A stretch of 64,000 bases of DNA from contig JAHLKI010000001.1 in the NCBI GenBank assembly GCA_025602905.1, positions 2,046,001-2,110,000 on the forward strand. The letters are read 5' to 3'. Both the position numbers and the translations under genes were made by a program. Of the stretch, positions 44,989-57,348 are shown one piece after another (positions within the stretch are counted from its first letter, which is position 1; every line of letters begins with the position of its first letter). The notes beneath the pieces are model-generated. The model searched no databases. It was not told the DNA's origin and was given only the letters and a program-made list of their open reading frames with translations. Source of the DNA: Phlyctochytrium arcticum (Eukaryota; Chytridiomycota; Chytridiomycetes; Chytridiales; Chytridiaceae).

Positions 44989-45510
44989 TCATGACGCGAC
45001 TAGGGGGCCCGAGCTTTCAGAATCACTGGTTGAAGCGGACGAACACTCCTCACTACTATCGCTATTGTCTTCGCTTGAATCCCCATCAGAACTTCCAGTC
45101 CCGTCACTGCTAGTGTCATCATTATCACTTTCCGAAGAGTCCGAATCCGCTTGAGAAATCTCATCAAGTGCTGCCACTTTGGCTTTCAAAAGTGGTTCAT
45201 AACTTTGAATAGTAGTATTGCTCGGATCTGAGGCAAGCACTGGTCGAGAAACATAAATCGTCAGCCCTCTGCATTCCCGTCCAAACTAAATGTTTCTTGC
45301 AACAATCTGACAAATACCCACAGTGTACACATAATTTCAAAGCGCCTTCATAATCCTTTGAGGCAATAGCAGCCATAAACTTACTGAGGCTCAGGACCAG
45401 TTCTGTTTCCTTATCCTTCAGATAACTCGAAGATCAGTACTCGTCCAACGTTGGCCATATAGCGAAAATACCTGTTCAATCGCAGGAGATGATGGTGTTG
45501 ACGCGAGCAT
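44989..45510 (-). CDS. Acidic ERICH2-like protein (5' end uncertain)
   Basis: Minus-strand exons 45510-45472, 45415-45322 and 45239-44989 give 127 residues. A single helical repeat, DKETELVLSLSKFMAAIASK, DYEGALKLCVHLLASDPSN, QSYEPLLKAKVAALDEIS, resembles the conserved C-terminal helices of animal glutamate-rich protein 2 (ERICH2). It is followed by a Ser/Asp/Glu-rich tail of about 55 residues. The exon-1 frame stays open upstream to 45732, but there it has only non-ATG starts, so either the short form starts at Met 45510 or a further 5' exon is missed. Divergent from synaptobrevin. Confidence 0.6.
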
Positions 45511-45850
45511 AGGGGAGGACAGACGCGTAGGCGTGTGAAATTCGCGCAGTCGTCGCCGCGACTCCAGCACTGCCTGACCGCGTCGTTCATCTGCGCCACC
45601 GATTTGACCGCAGCGCCGCTCATTTCGGCACTTTTTGGACAAAGTGGCCTGGATGAGCAGCTGCCAGATTGTGGTGGATTCATTGGATTGCCGCTTTTCC
45701 GCTGGAGGCTGTTTTTGAAGTGTGTCACTCAACTTTACTTGCCGAAAAGAACCTCAAAACGACTGCCTTCTTGCTCGCTTTTTAAACTAGTCCAGCCCAG
45801 TTTCCTGCTTTCGCCAGTATCCCACACTCCTCTGCTTCTACACTTCCGTC

Positions 45851-46336
45851 ATGTCCGCTCCAGCCCCACCAACCAACAAGACCGCTCAGGTTCAGTCCCA
45901 AGTTGACGACGTTGTCGGCATTATGCAAGGTAGGTTATATGCAGCTTCGTAAAAATCGCATGCTTTCTTATCAAATACACCTTTCCTCAAAAGACAATAT
46001 CAACAAGGCTATGCAGCGGGGAGAACACTTGGACTCACTCCAAACAAAAACTGGTGAGTGTTATCATCTAATGACTAGGGAGTTGATCATTAATGAGTTG
46101 GTTCCAGATGACCTGCAAAATTCGTCATTACAATTCAAGCGAGGAGCAAATCGTGTCCGAAAGCAGATGTGGTGGAAGGACATGAAAATGAAGTTGATTT
46201 TGGCTGCGATTGTGGTAGCCATCATTATCATCATCATTGGTACGTGTTATGGCTACCGGGCATCACAAAGCGAAAAAACTGACCACTTCTTTCTTGTAAA
46301 TTAGTGTCAAGCGTCACAGCAGCGAACAAGAATTGA
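45851..46336 (+). CDS. Synaptobrevin/VAMP R-SNARE (Snc1/2-like)
   Basis: Vesicle SNARE for fusion with the plasma membrane and endosomes. Exons 45851-45929, 45994-46053, 46108-46239, 46305-46336 (100 residues). A short Pro-rich N-terminus (MSAPAPPTNKTAQVQSQVDD) leads into the R-SNARE helix: VVGIMQDNINKAMQRGEHLD, SLQTKTDDLQNSSLQFKRGA. The zero-layer Arg lies in NINKAMQRGE. A basic juxtamembrane WWKDMKMK and a C-terminal anchor (LILAAIVVAIIIIIIV) follow, with a very short lumenal tail. Confidence 0.96.
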
Positions 46337-46442
46337 AGAAATTTACTTTGAGAGAGTCATGAAGATATGTACATAGATCGCATTTCGATCCTATTTTCAC
46401 TGTATATATACAAAATTACAAGGACATCTAGTGTCTGGTATA

Positions 46443-49400
46443 CTACCGAATTGGTTGTGTGAAACGCCACTTTAACAAGTCTTGAAGAACATCCTTCTCA
46501 GGATATTCGGGATTGTGGATTAAGCTGGCCAACGCCTTCATAATATGGGGAGTATCTTCCTTAGATCTTGACGTGTCTGAAAAAATCACCCGTAAGTACG
46601 CATGCTTCTCACATTGACGGCCTTTTGTGAGCTTCAACGAACCATCTTTGTCTTGGAAACATTCTGCGACTTCTGTTACTCCACCCTCGCCTAGCACCTA
46701 CACAACGTTGACGATGATTACCACATAGTCTTTATGGAATCCACAACTTCAAACCTACCTGGATCATCTTGATGGCGCCCACACGAACTTCGGCATCTGC
46801 GTCCTTCCACAAATGAACAAGCAGCCCGATAAACTGAAGGCGCAACGGGCGCTCCTTGACGTAAGAAATCAACTGTGTCATCACATTGATCATATCCACT
46901 TTCTGTAGATTGGTTCCGATGAGCAAGGTGCAAGAGGTTTATATCATGGTCAGAAGTACCCTTCGGTATAAGGACGAGTTGGAGTCGGTCAGGCGGGCGA
47001 GGAAGTTCTGGACAACAGTCTTGATTTTATTCGTAAATCCCGGCTTGATGGACGCTTCCAACTGAATCATGGCAATCGTCACTAGAGATTCGACCGCAGC
47101 TATGCGAATACCCCTATGCAAAGAACATGAGCTTGATAAGATACCTCGGAAATAAAACCTGGACAACGCACCTGTGTTCATTCTCTAGCATATCGGCAAG
47201 CAATTGAAAGGCCGCCACAATCTGGCTTTCCGACAGAGCTAAATGATTATGGAGCTTTCGTTACCTTGTACAGAACCGTTTCGATGCAAAAATATATCTA
47301 CCTGTTGAAAGGGCATGAAACAAGCCGTATCCGGATATGCCATGTAAGGCGATCACGGTCAATCTGCGCAGTTGTTCAAGCTGTTCTGGGTCAGTAAGAG
47401 CCCAACTAATCAAATAGAGCGCCTGTTGGCATACCCGAGTGTCAACAAGATCGTTCAAATCATTCTTCCTCATCTCCAGTGCGGAGAATTTGTCCGTTTT
47501 GCCGCTTTTAACAATTTCCAATGTGGCTTCTTGAGTAGCAGCCTTGAAGGCCTCGAGCGCTTCATATTGTTCATCGCTTACGATCGGGATGTCAATATAC
47601 TCGTTGAAAAAGAAGAAGCTGCTCTCTAAGTTCGTATATAGACTCTCTCGGATACCCTTTGCGTTGTTGTTACAGAAAGCAATGAAGCGTTGTACGCGAT
47701 CGAGCCATCCGGGTACTTTGTCGCCAATGCCATCATGAGCAAATAGCAGATTTGAAAGGACATCGATGAGATGAATTTCCGCTTCAATATCAACCTCGTC
47801 CTCTTCCTCGTTGGAGGCAATGTCATTTTCTTCCTCCGAGTTGATGCCGGACCCAGTCCCTGCACCTGCTCGGTCCTCTTGCGACTTTTCCCTTGGAGTT
47901 ACCTCTAAGTTCGGGAGTTTGAGAGAAGAGACCAGCTGTGCGTGTTTCTTTCAAAGTACCTTCCTCCACTTTCCGTAAAGTGGCTTCCACTAAATCTGAG
48001 GCAACCTGCGGATACTTTTTTATGCACTCTCGAAGAATAGTGATGCTATCAATATTGAGCAACTGATCAGGGAGTTTGACATAAATTTGTGGCCGGGCAG
48101 TACGAAGGGTGGATATTCTTACCCACTGGTACTTGGTTTGCATCTCCGAGCTTGGTCGCTTGGCCGAAGCAGATTTCTCTTCAACCATGGCCATAATACT
48201 GAGTGGCGGTGGGTCAACCGCTTTGTCAAAGATGTCTTCTCGCAAGCCGTAATGTTGGGTGAATTTCCGCCGACGATCTGAATTGTAATATCGAACGTTG
48301 TATGGGTCTTCGTCGGGAAATGGAACCCGCACCCCTTGCTGATCAAATCAACTTCAGACTTGCCTTGAGCTGTGAGGAAAGTGCTTATACCCACCTCGCT
48401 TTCCGATATGTGCAATGAGTTGCTTAGTTTGTCAATCGACGGAAGCTTGCAGCTCTCGAGAATGGTGGTCCGCCTCGAACCAGGAGTGACTTTGTGCGTC
48501 CTTAAGGCGGGCATGACAAAGTCCAACAGACCCTCCATCACCAACAATTCTCTAGATGTGTTGCGCACCTGTCAGGGGGAGAATAAGAGCCAAGTTCCAG
48601 ACAATATGCGGCCTGGGCCAATCATACCTCTCTACTTGAGTCTGCCAGATACAGCAAACAGAACCAGACTGCTTCCTCAATCGAGATGAAACGCGAAAGA
48701 ATGCGTATGACATTTAAAGATCTCAGTCGTACTTCTGCGTGCTTCGATTTTATTTCCTAAAAGTGCATTGATCCTCTTCCGTTAGTGGTCGTCATTTTCA
48801 GCCAAAAACATCCACCGCAACCTTTTTCGCATTGCTGAGCAGATTCCTGAACAGTGAGTGCTTCGGGCCTAAATGACCCAAGATTTTGCCCAAACATCCG
48901 TATATCTTCTGGCGCGTCTCAGCATCATCTGTTGTGTCGAGTAGCACTTGAATCGCATCCAATACACGCCCCATCTCCTCTTGTCCTGCAATCAAAGCCA
49001 GCTCAACTAAACAAGCATTAATGAATGAGAAGCAATCACAATTAATCATTCGGTGCACGTACCGTTTAAGTAAACCGCCAACAGTCTTTTCCGCATTGCA
49101 TGGCGTTGGCTTGTTATTATCGGAAGGTACCTACGCAACAATTCGGGAGCTTTGTTGGCATTAATGTCTTGAATCAGGTCTGATAAATAAAACATTGCCA
49201 TCAAGTCCCCTTCGCTTATAACGCCCAGCGATGAGATCTTGACCAAAATTTGTTTAAAAGCGGACGGCGAATGTTCTGTAATACGGGTATTCAGTAACTT
49301 CCCGAAGTAAAGATTTCAAAACTATCACATTCAACATACCAGAGATGTTTCGCAGTCCCAACATACACGCTTCAATCATTGTAGCATTATCCGGTGTGAT

Positions 49401-52400
49401 TTCTTGACCCAGATCATTGGTGAGAATGTCAATAACTTCCGCAAGCGTGGAGTCGTGGAGACAGCAGAACTCGGATAACACAAGCATTGCAGGTCCCTAC
49501 AAAAATACAGTGTGAACGAACATCACCCGAACCACTTTGACAAAAGATAGGCATGGCGCAGGTAGTAAGCTCTGTACCTGAAGATGATTCACTCGTTGCA
49601 GTTCTTGAAGATAGTACATCACTTCTCCGACATTGGTGCTCGTGACAGGACCGGTAATCGTTCGCACCAATTCCTTAAACCTTGCCATCAAACGAGTGGA
49701 GACGGTGGGCAATCGGAAACCGTCGTCTTCGCGGGGCTGTCGACCACGGTATCAGCAAAAGAATGTAAGAATAATATGACTCTGGGCTCAGCGGAGAGCT
49801 CAACTTACCAAAACATTCGGGTCGTTTTGTCCGCTCAATAGTTCCAGCGGGAATAGAATATCGTTCATATTCTTCCCATTGACATTAATAAGTGCATTAT
49901 CATTCAATATATCTTCCCAGGACGTATGTGGTAGGACCAGGTTGTCGTCAGGGTGAGGTGGCAACGCCTTGCATAGCGCGTCCAACTTCGATGGCACACG
50001 ACGCAAAAAACGGGAGAAAATAAGTCGCACGGCTTGACTTGGATCCCCATAGGTCGGCAACAAGGACCATAGGATGATGGTACTCTGCATTCCATCGAGA
50101 TTGGCCAGCTTTGTAAAAGTTGTTAATAAATCAGGTAGTTTGGGATTGCTGCCTAAAATTTACCTGTGCTAGTGCTGAAGAAAGTGCAGCGGCACGTAAA
50201 GCCCATTGCCTACGCTGCAAAAAAGGCAGCAGTTCCTGCACTATACCGTATGCCGTTGATCGATCGTTGATAGCACCCAGAGCTTTGATACTTAACCGAA
50301 CCACCCCTGCACACAGGTTAGAATACATTAGGTGGTATCTTGGCTTTTTTAATTTGAGCTCAACTCACGGTCCGACTCCTCTGCGCTAAGATTTGAAATC
50401 ATTGGATCGGCCGAGGCACCATGGCCTCCATGAGTAATGGTCGCAATTTCTGCTCGAAGGTAGCTAATAAATTCGGAGGATTGGGTGGGTGGCACGCATC
50501 GGAAAACAAGTGGGAAGATGCGAGATGCATTGTGAACCACATCCATGTCTGTATCTACTAGGAGGGCACTACAGAGGATCGTTGACCTATAAGCTCGGTA
50601 GATGGCTCAAGCATCCTCAGCATATCCTTACCGGATGACATCGCGAATTTCCTGTAACTTGTATCCCACCCCATGTGGAAACACCAAGAGGAAGGATTCG
50701 ATAAGCTCGAGCGCCCCAGACTTGACAATCGACGATGGGGTGTTATAAGCAACATCTAATGCCAAGTCGATGTATTGTAAAAGGATGGAAGAGGAAACAC
50801 CGGGCAGCTTTAAGCGCGTGACGTTTTTCAGTATGTCAAGGGCAGATCTGAGAAAGATATATCAGCAATGCTCGCTATGGGGGAACGTGTGTCATTATCA
50901 TCCATCCTTGCAAAAATACTTACAGCTGAAAAGTCCATTGCTTGTGGGCCATCATCTGCTGACTGACAAACTCAAGCAAGCCGCGCATCAACCCTGGATG
51001 AAGAGTCTGATTCCGGAAGCAACATCGCACAATCGCTGTACAAGCAGTCCTAGATTTTTATCACCATTGTCAATAACGGGTGGTCCTGTACTACATATGG
51101 AATAAAGAAACTCCCTACCTCCGCATAACTGGATCCGGCATACCACACGTGGGAAGCAAGCATAGCATGAAGCCACATATGAATCTGCGCTTTCCGGCTG
51201 GTGTAGTCGGCATGACATTTCGAGGAACACCTTCACCAAGCTAGGCAGGATATCATTATGCCATTACTTTTACGACCAATACAGACACGAAACTTACCGC
51301 AGGTGGAGGTGCACCCAATTTTGTCAAGAGCAATGCCACCCAGAAGGGCGCGTGCACAAAATTACGGGCGTAGTTGTAGTCATCGGGACGAACCAGTTGG
51401 TTTTCCGGTGCATCCTCCAAGAAAAATCCCCAAAATTCGTCGCCCGTAGCATCCATCGTCACTGCCGCGATCAGCTCCGGTAACTCGGCGCGTTCTTTGA
51501 GAATGCAATTGGCGAGCTCATCGTAGGCTTTTAAAAGCTGTGCAGGACCGCTTTGCAGCGCATCTTTCACAGCGCCAAGGGGCGTAATTATGGATCGGAA
51601 TGAGGAATTAGACATTTGAAGCAGGTATTCACAGACTTTTCTGGCACTATGAATAGATGGTTAGCTGTTCAACTCCTGTTAAAAGGTGCGTAAAGAGAAG
51701 TCACAACGTTACCATTGAACATTGTGATCCCCGATTGCTAGGAACATGATGCCAAAAGCATTGGTGAACAAATTGCTGGCTTTCCAGAAATCCGTGTACT
51801 GCCCGATGATGTTATAAACCATCAATCGAACGTTTGGATCTTGATGGAAAATCAGGCGGAATAGTGTGCTCAGAAGCTGGGTACTCATTATCAGCTTTAT
51901 CACAAAATTGGAGAGTCCATGTGATAACATACATCTTCTCGTGCATCTTCGGCAAGCTTTTCCAGTGGAAACGAGTTCATTAGAGTCAAAACGGCTTGTA
52001 ACGTGCTCTGAACGTTATAAATCAAACTATGACTCCATCATACAAATCGCGAACAACACCTACCGCCTTTGTTTTGTATTCCATCAGAGCGTGCAGGTAC
52101 GACCAAGCAAAAGATATATCGGCCGCAGAGGCATTTCGGAAACTAGGCGTCAGAGCGGAGATGACTCTTAGAGCCGCCATTTGAATGTCTTCGTCCGTGC
52201 TGTTACAATAAGGAACTAGGGTTTGCATCAGGAAGGTGTCAAACTGAAGGAGAAATTGACCGTCAGCGACAGAGAAATTTGGAACAAAAGTTCAATACCG
52301 TTTCAGCCTTGCCGCCCCACAATCGGATCAGTTCAAGCTGTCTCAGCTGCATGGTCTTGGACAAGTATTCCAGAGAATTTGCCCACTTTTGCAAAATTTT

Positions 52401-54230
52401 GCCTCCAACAGGCGGGCTAGCCTTCATCGCCAGATCGAGTACGTCCCCGAGACGAGTTTCGGTTTCCATTCCCGCGGTTTTCGGTCGATGCTCCATCGCG
52501 CGTACGAAATATGTATCATAATCTCCAAGCACATATTCCTGATGTCGCAATTTTCCCAGAAGCGTTTTGATTTGTATCGTATCTGAACCATGCAAGCTTT
52601 CCAGCATGGCTATATATAGGAACGCCGACAGGTAATCTGTGTCGAGTGCACCAGTGATGACATGAACAGAGAGTTCGGGATATGCAGCCATCAGTGTCGG
52701 GAAAATGGTCAATGCGGTATGGAAAGAGACACATGCGCCATAACGAACCAACGCAGGCGTAGCTCTGAAATGATTACTCAAGGACTTGACAAACTCAGCA
52801 AGCAAGGGAAAGGACGTGACAGGGAACTTTTTTTGCTTGGCAGCAGCAGTTCCAGGTGGCATAGGTAGCAGACTAGCACTATATGACTCAAGTGCCCAGG
52901 ACAAGAGATCATACGCATACTCGTCGTGTGGGTTGATTAGGGTGACGAAAAGAGCATACTCTGGACCTGAGGTTGCGGGCGCATTGAGTTGCGAGTATGT
53001 CTTATTGGTAGGAGTTTACAAACCGGAAAGGCCAGTGGCGTCTTTTGTTCCGATAGCTTTCAGGGAAATGGATGTAGAATTAATCTGCTGCTGCTGCTGT
53101 TGTTGCTGACCCGCTGGAGGGGCCTTCTCTGCCAATTTCTCAAAAATTGCTCTCAGCGTACTTTTGATTGCTTCTGTCTCAAGCGCAGTCTACGTGTTCG
53201 GTGATTAGATCGACCGTGTTTCTGCGGAAATAGCACGAAACATCGTTCGTTACCTTGTTATGAAGTCGCAGTAAGCTTTCAATAATTCGATATGTTAATG
53301 CAGTATCGGCAGGGGCATACAACGGTGTCAATAGTCCGAGTGCCTGATATTAGGCGATTGAGGGAAAAAGTAAGTATAAGCAAGTGTTGCCAAGAAAGCC
53401 GGGAAATCACCTTGATGATGACAATTCTATCCGGAAATACTTTTGAGAATAGCGGTATAGAGTGCAGCGAAAAAAAGAGATTCCAAATCGCTGCTAATTG
53501 ATCTTCCTCAAGAAAGATTTTGTCGCACTCATAGACAATTCGGGCTAAAGCGGTGTTACATATTCCTCGAACGGTCCAATCCGGGCAGGTGTAGAAGCAT
53601 TCTAAACCGGCAACAAGAGCAACTGCCATCAGGGAAAGAGACGGGCCAATATAGTGGAACAGATCGTGCACTGCCGAATAGTACCCTGTCATGCGCATTC
53701 AGTGCAATCGTCCCTATGATTAAGCGGCGAAAAGTCCTACCGCGATCGTCGATACGAAATCCTACCACAACTTTCTCCATTTTCTTACTCCAATCTACTG
53801 CCTTCTTATCGAATATAGCAGCAATTCCAAAGAGCAATCTCGCTGCTTCAATACGTATGTTTTCCAGGAAATGACCCAAGATGGAGGTGAGCTGCACGAC
53901 ATGATGAACTGTGACCCCCTCTAACGCGTCTTCTATTGCTGTAAAGCTCTGATGTCCAAGAGATATGGGTAAAACAGCATTTGTGGTAGTCGCTGCTGGA
54001 CCAGAGTTATTGAAGTTGCCGCTGAAAGTAACTGCTGATGGAGGTACAGAGGAACCGGGAGGTCCTTTGAGAGGTGATATGGAAAATGCCTTGGATGTGT
54101 CGGCAGCTTGAGCTGCGGTGGTAGCAAAGAAAGTGCGCACGTCCTGGAGCCATTTGGACACCTCGGCCCGGTCAGAAGACTGAATGGAAAATAGGATTGC
54201 GTGCGCCCGAGGGCCCTCCAGGATTCCCAT
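46443..54230 (-). CDS. Giant HEAT/ARM-like helical repeat protein, unidentified
   Basis: A long minus-strand gene, roughly 2,100 residues, cut by about 25 short introns; exact exon borders were not all resolved. The start is ATG 54230 (MGILEGPRAHAILFSIQ) and the stop is at 46443-46445 after KWRFTQPIR. Almost all of it is amphipathic helical pairs typical of HEAT/ARM solenoids, e.g. HHVVQLTSILGHFLENIRIE (about 53880), ELSVHVITGALDTDYLSAFL, EDIQMAALRVISALTPSFRN, DPNVRLMVYNIIGQYTDFWK, VVRLSIKALGAINDRSTAYG, KIYGCLGKILGHLGPKH and DADAEVRVGAIKMIQVLGEG. A polyglutamine run lies at about 53080-53110. A conserved-looking non-repeat block DEDPYNVRYYNSDRRRKFTQ lies at about 48300. I cannot match it to a named family. 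Confidence 0.6.
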
Positions 54231-57027
54231 GCTGCTTTTCAGCTCACTTGCTGTCGACAGTCGCGCGTTTCGACTCGCAAACGCGTGTGCCTCTGATCTC
54301 TAGCGCGTTGGCCGATCAGCCGCCTATTGGTTGCTCAACTGTTCGTCAATATATATGTCTCCACCAGTTCACCCTCAGCTGCAAAGTATGTTGAGTAGCA
54401 AATATTCTGTGAGAAATGCGCGATACCAGATTCAGCATGTTCCAAGCGCTCGCAGCAATGGCCCCATCACAGTAGTGGCAGCAGGTCTGCTGGGTGAAAC
54501 GGAAATATTGACGAGTGGGAGGAAGTCTCCGATTGGCATTTTGCGAACGATGGAATCAATAGTGTTGGAAGGGTACGCAGGATTGATTCGTGCGCCAGCA
54601 TACACTTGTTGCCAGTGATAGGTCAAAGGGTAGTATGCCCGTGGCTCTCTACCACATACTCTGTTACTAACGAATATGAGCTCGCTGAGGTTTCATTGTC
54701 AATATTGGACCCGTCATTTTCGGAGGTTCGCCCAAGCGACGGAACGTTGGATGCAATGAACACCCAATCATTGAATTAACTCCTTGGTCCAAAAAGTCGG
54801 AAAAATGGAATTCATCTTATTCCAAGCAAACCACCTTTGGCTCTTCCTGACAGCGACAAAAGTGGTACGGTTAGTCAATTATGTTTGGTCTCTGAGCCTT
54901 GGTCATGCATCGGAGTGTCCGGGGCTAGAGAGACAATAACTTGCACACCGAGGCGTGACACACATATGTACCCATGCTGACAACAATGGCATCATCATAG
55001 CCGAGGTCAGCGGGGTTAGAGACGTATTCCCTCGAAACCAGCACTGCCCACACTGGTTGCTTGAACCTAGTCTGCGTCTGGCATGTTGCGTAGACACATA
55101 TTTTCTTTAATCAGGGTCATAACCACAGAAGATGCTTGGGACACTGGGAGGCCAAAGAGTGTCCCGGTATGGCAGATGTATCCTGATAGATCGCAATCTG
55201 ATGTGCTCAACTTCCCATGATTTCAAGTTTCAAATTAATGTGGGAACTCAAACTCAGCCCTCTATCCCTTTTCTGTCAAAATCAAAAGAGTACATCAAAC
55301 TAGACCCCCCGGGGGGCGGCGCTGCCGCCCGTATGAGGGGTGTGAAGAGAAGCAGTCTTCATTTGTATTGTAACATGAATAAGTGATAAGAGTAAATATT
55401 TCGAGAAAGTTTAAGATGAACAGGGCAGTGGAATTTCCATAGATTGCATGTCATAGGCGTTTCCCGCACAGTAAGAAAGAAGGGAGATGTGAAAAGCCAA
55501 AAGTAAGATGATATCAAAAAGTAAGCATTATTTGTAGGCATTTTCTAAGTTCTCGTGCCTCGCATGTCCTAAGTGTGACCTGGATTGTAAGAAAGAAGAA
55601 AGAGAAAAGCATGCATGCAAAAGTAAGAGATGTGGAAAAGTAAGCAGTCTCACCAGCTTCGGTGGTTTTTTATTGCATGTTGTATGTCTTGCTTGAGGGT
55701 AAGAGGGGGGGCCCGCGAGCAAACGTGTTAAAAAATGTTGAATAGTGGAAGTACATTTAATAAAGGGAAAGCGAAAGAGCGCAAGAACTGAAAGGGGAAC
55801 GGCAGCAAAGCAAAGAAGGCAGGCAAACATCAAGCAGGAAAGGTAAAGAATGAATAGGATTGCATCGCGGTAACTTTTCTGCTTAAGAACTGTGAATGTA
55901 TGGGTAAAGTAGAGTGGGAAATGTTTTATCAAATGACAAAGAAACAGCCCGATGTTTGGTCAATTCAGATGTTTCAAATTCATTTAGCTGGAACTTGCGT
56001 AGCATCCATGTATTCATTGACGGATTTCATGTCCTCTGCAATTCCCGTAGAGTAAGATGATACGAACAGCCAGCTTCGAAAAGTAAACCGCATCCATTGG
56101 CAAATACACATGTTTCTCATAGGGTAAAGAAAACATTTCTTCAAAGGCATTTTTTTATAATTGTGCTTCTGGATGAAACGTTGAATTATGCAAACACGAA
56201 GGAAGATGAGATAAGTTAGCAGATCATGTGGAAAAGTAAGTAGTCTTCATAGGGAAATTTTTTCCTTAAATCTCGCTTATATGGTCCATACCAAATGTCA
56301 TGTCGTGAGTGTTGCTTGGGACTAAGAAGGGTAAGAGAGAGGGAGAAGATGGATGCAACCATAGTAATCAAAAAGTAAAAGTAAATAGCGGAAGTACCGC
56401 AAAAGAAATTAAGCCAGGAAACAAAAAATGTTTGCATGGAACAGGCAGGAAAGGCAAAGTAATGTCAAGCTGGCAACATGGTACCTGCAAGCATTGCTTG
56501 CATGAAGCAGGCAGGACAGGCCAAAAGTCTGGTAAGTTCACCCTCAAAGATCTAGAGATCCTCAAAAACAGGTTACATGGCACTACTTTTTGTAGGAGGG
56601 GCATGCATATATAAAGTGGAAGAGTACACCTCAATTGCAAAACCTGCCCATTTTTTAATAGTCTTTCCATTTCTTGCTCTCTCTTTCAGACACTGTCTGT
56701 CCTTTCCCTACCATGCTGATTTTTCTGCCAGTAGTCTTGCTTCCTGTCTTTCCAACCAGCCTCTTGCTCGATTTTTCCTGTTCTGTCCACAAATTGCTAC
56801 ATTTTTATCTGTTGTTTTTCAGAAGTAGGCGAGGGTTCTGTCATGACCCTTCTTCCCGCTATTCTCTGCTATCATTCTTTTTGACCTCGCTTTTCTTCCA
56901 CCCACCCCTTCACTTCTCTTCCTGGTGTGTCCCACCTGGTCTTTCCGATTTAATGTCTACCATGATTCCTCCTTGTCTGCCTGTTGTATAATGTAAGACA
57001 GTATTGCTTTGGGTTGTCATACTTCCC
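54231..57027. other. Gene-poor, repeat-bearing interval left of the DIRS element
   Basis: 2.8 kb with no confident gene. 54231-54400 is the upstream region of the HEAT-like gene. A GC-rich palindrome-like patch is at 55305-55330. Diverged repeats occupy about 55440-56400 (separate entry). The stretch 56640-56990 is CT-rich. Confidence 0.5.
55440..56400. repeat. Diverged interspersed repeat copies containing GCATGTC...GTAAGA(A)...AAAAGTAAG
   Basis: Copies begin near 55444, 55561 (117 bp apart), 56025 and 56298, each with a CATGTC core, then GTAAGA(A), a purine-rich stretch and (A)AAAGTAAG/AAA; a weaker copy is near 55680. They are too diverged for a clean unit. They may be remnants of a satellite or of a short mobile element. 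Confidence 0.45.
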
Positions 57028-57179
57028 GTAAGACGGATGAGCTCTAGGAAGGCCCGGTGGATGTGATTATGCCGTTCCCACGGCAACGAGTCTCTGTTGG
57101 TGTAATCTAATATAACTATAAGTGCTATAGAAAAGACTATAATAGTGTCCCGTTCACCCTCCCGTTTCCCTTTGCCGTT
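57028..57179 (+). repeat. Left terminal repeat of the DIRS element
   Basis: The outer tip 57028-57064 recurs inverted in the internal complementary region (57241-57280). The remaining 57065-57179 is inverted relative to 61125-61239, with five mismatches in 115 bp. Confidence 0.92.
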
Positions 57180-57240
57180 GAAGAGCAGGTAGATCCTAGT
57201 AGTGGTGGGTTGAGCAACTTGAATATGGTCGTGGGAGGGA

Positions 57241-57348
57241 ATCACATCCACCGGGCCTTCCTAGAGCTCATCTGTCTTACAGATAAACTTCATAAATTCG
57301 TCCATCCTTGGACAGATTTCGCTCTGCAGAAGGCCTGGTGTCAGTGAT
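57241..57348. repeat. Internal complementary region (ICR) of the DIRS element
   Basis: 57241-57280 is the reverse complement of the left outer tip, and 57281-57348 is the reverse complement of the right outer tip (61240-61305 plus a few bases). The join at about 57280/57281 marks where the two element ends meet in a circular intermediate. It overlaps the 3' end of the recombinase reading frame, as in DIRS-1. Confidence 0.92.

Noticed and set aside
56577..56991. Frames of 83 and 105 codons rich in Ser/Phe/Leu
   Set aside because: They arise from CT-rich sequence; no start context, domain or conservation.
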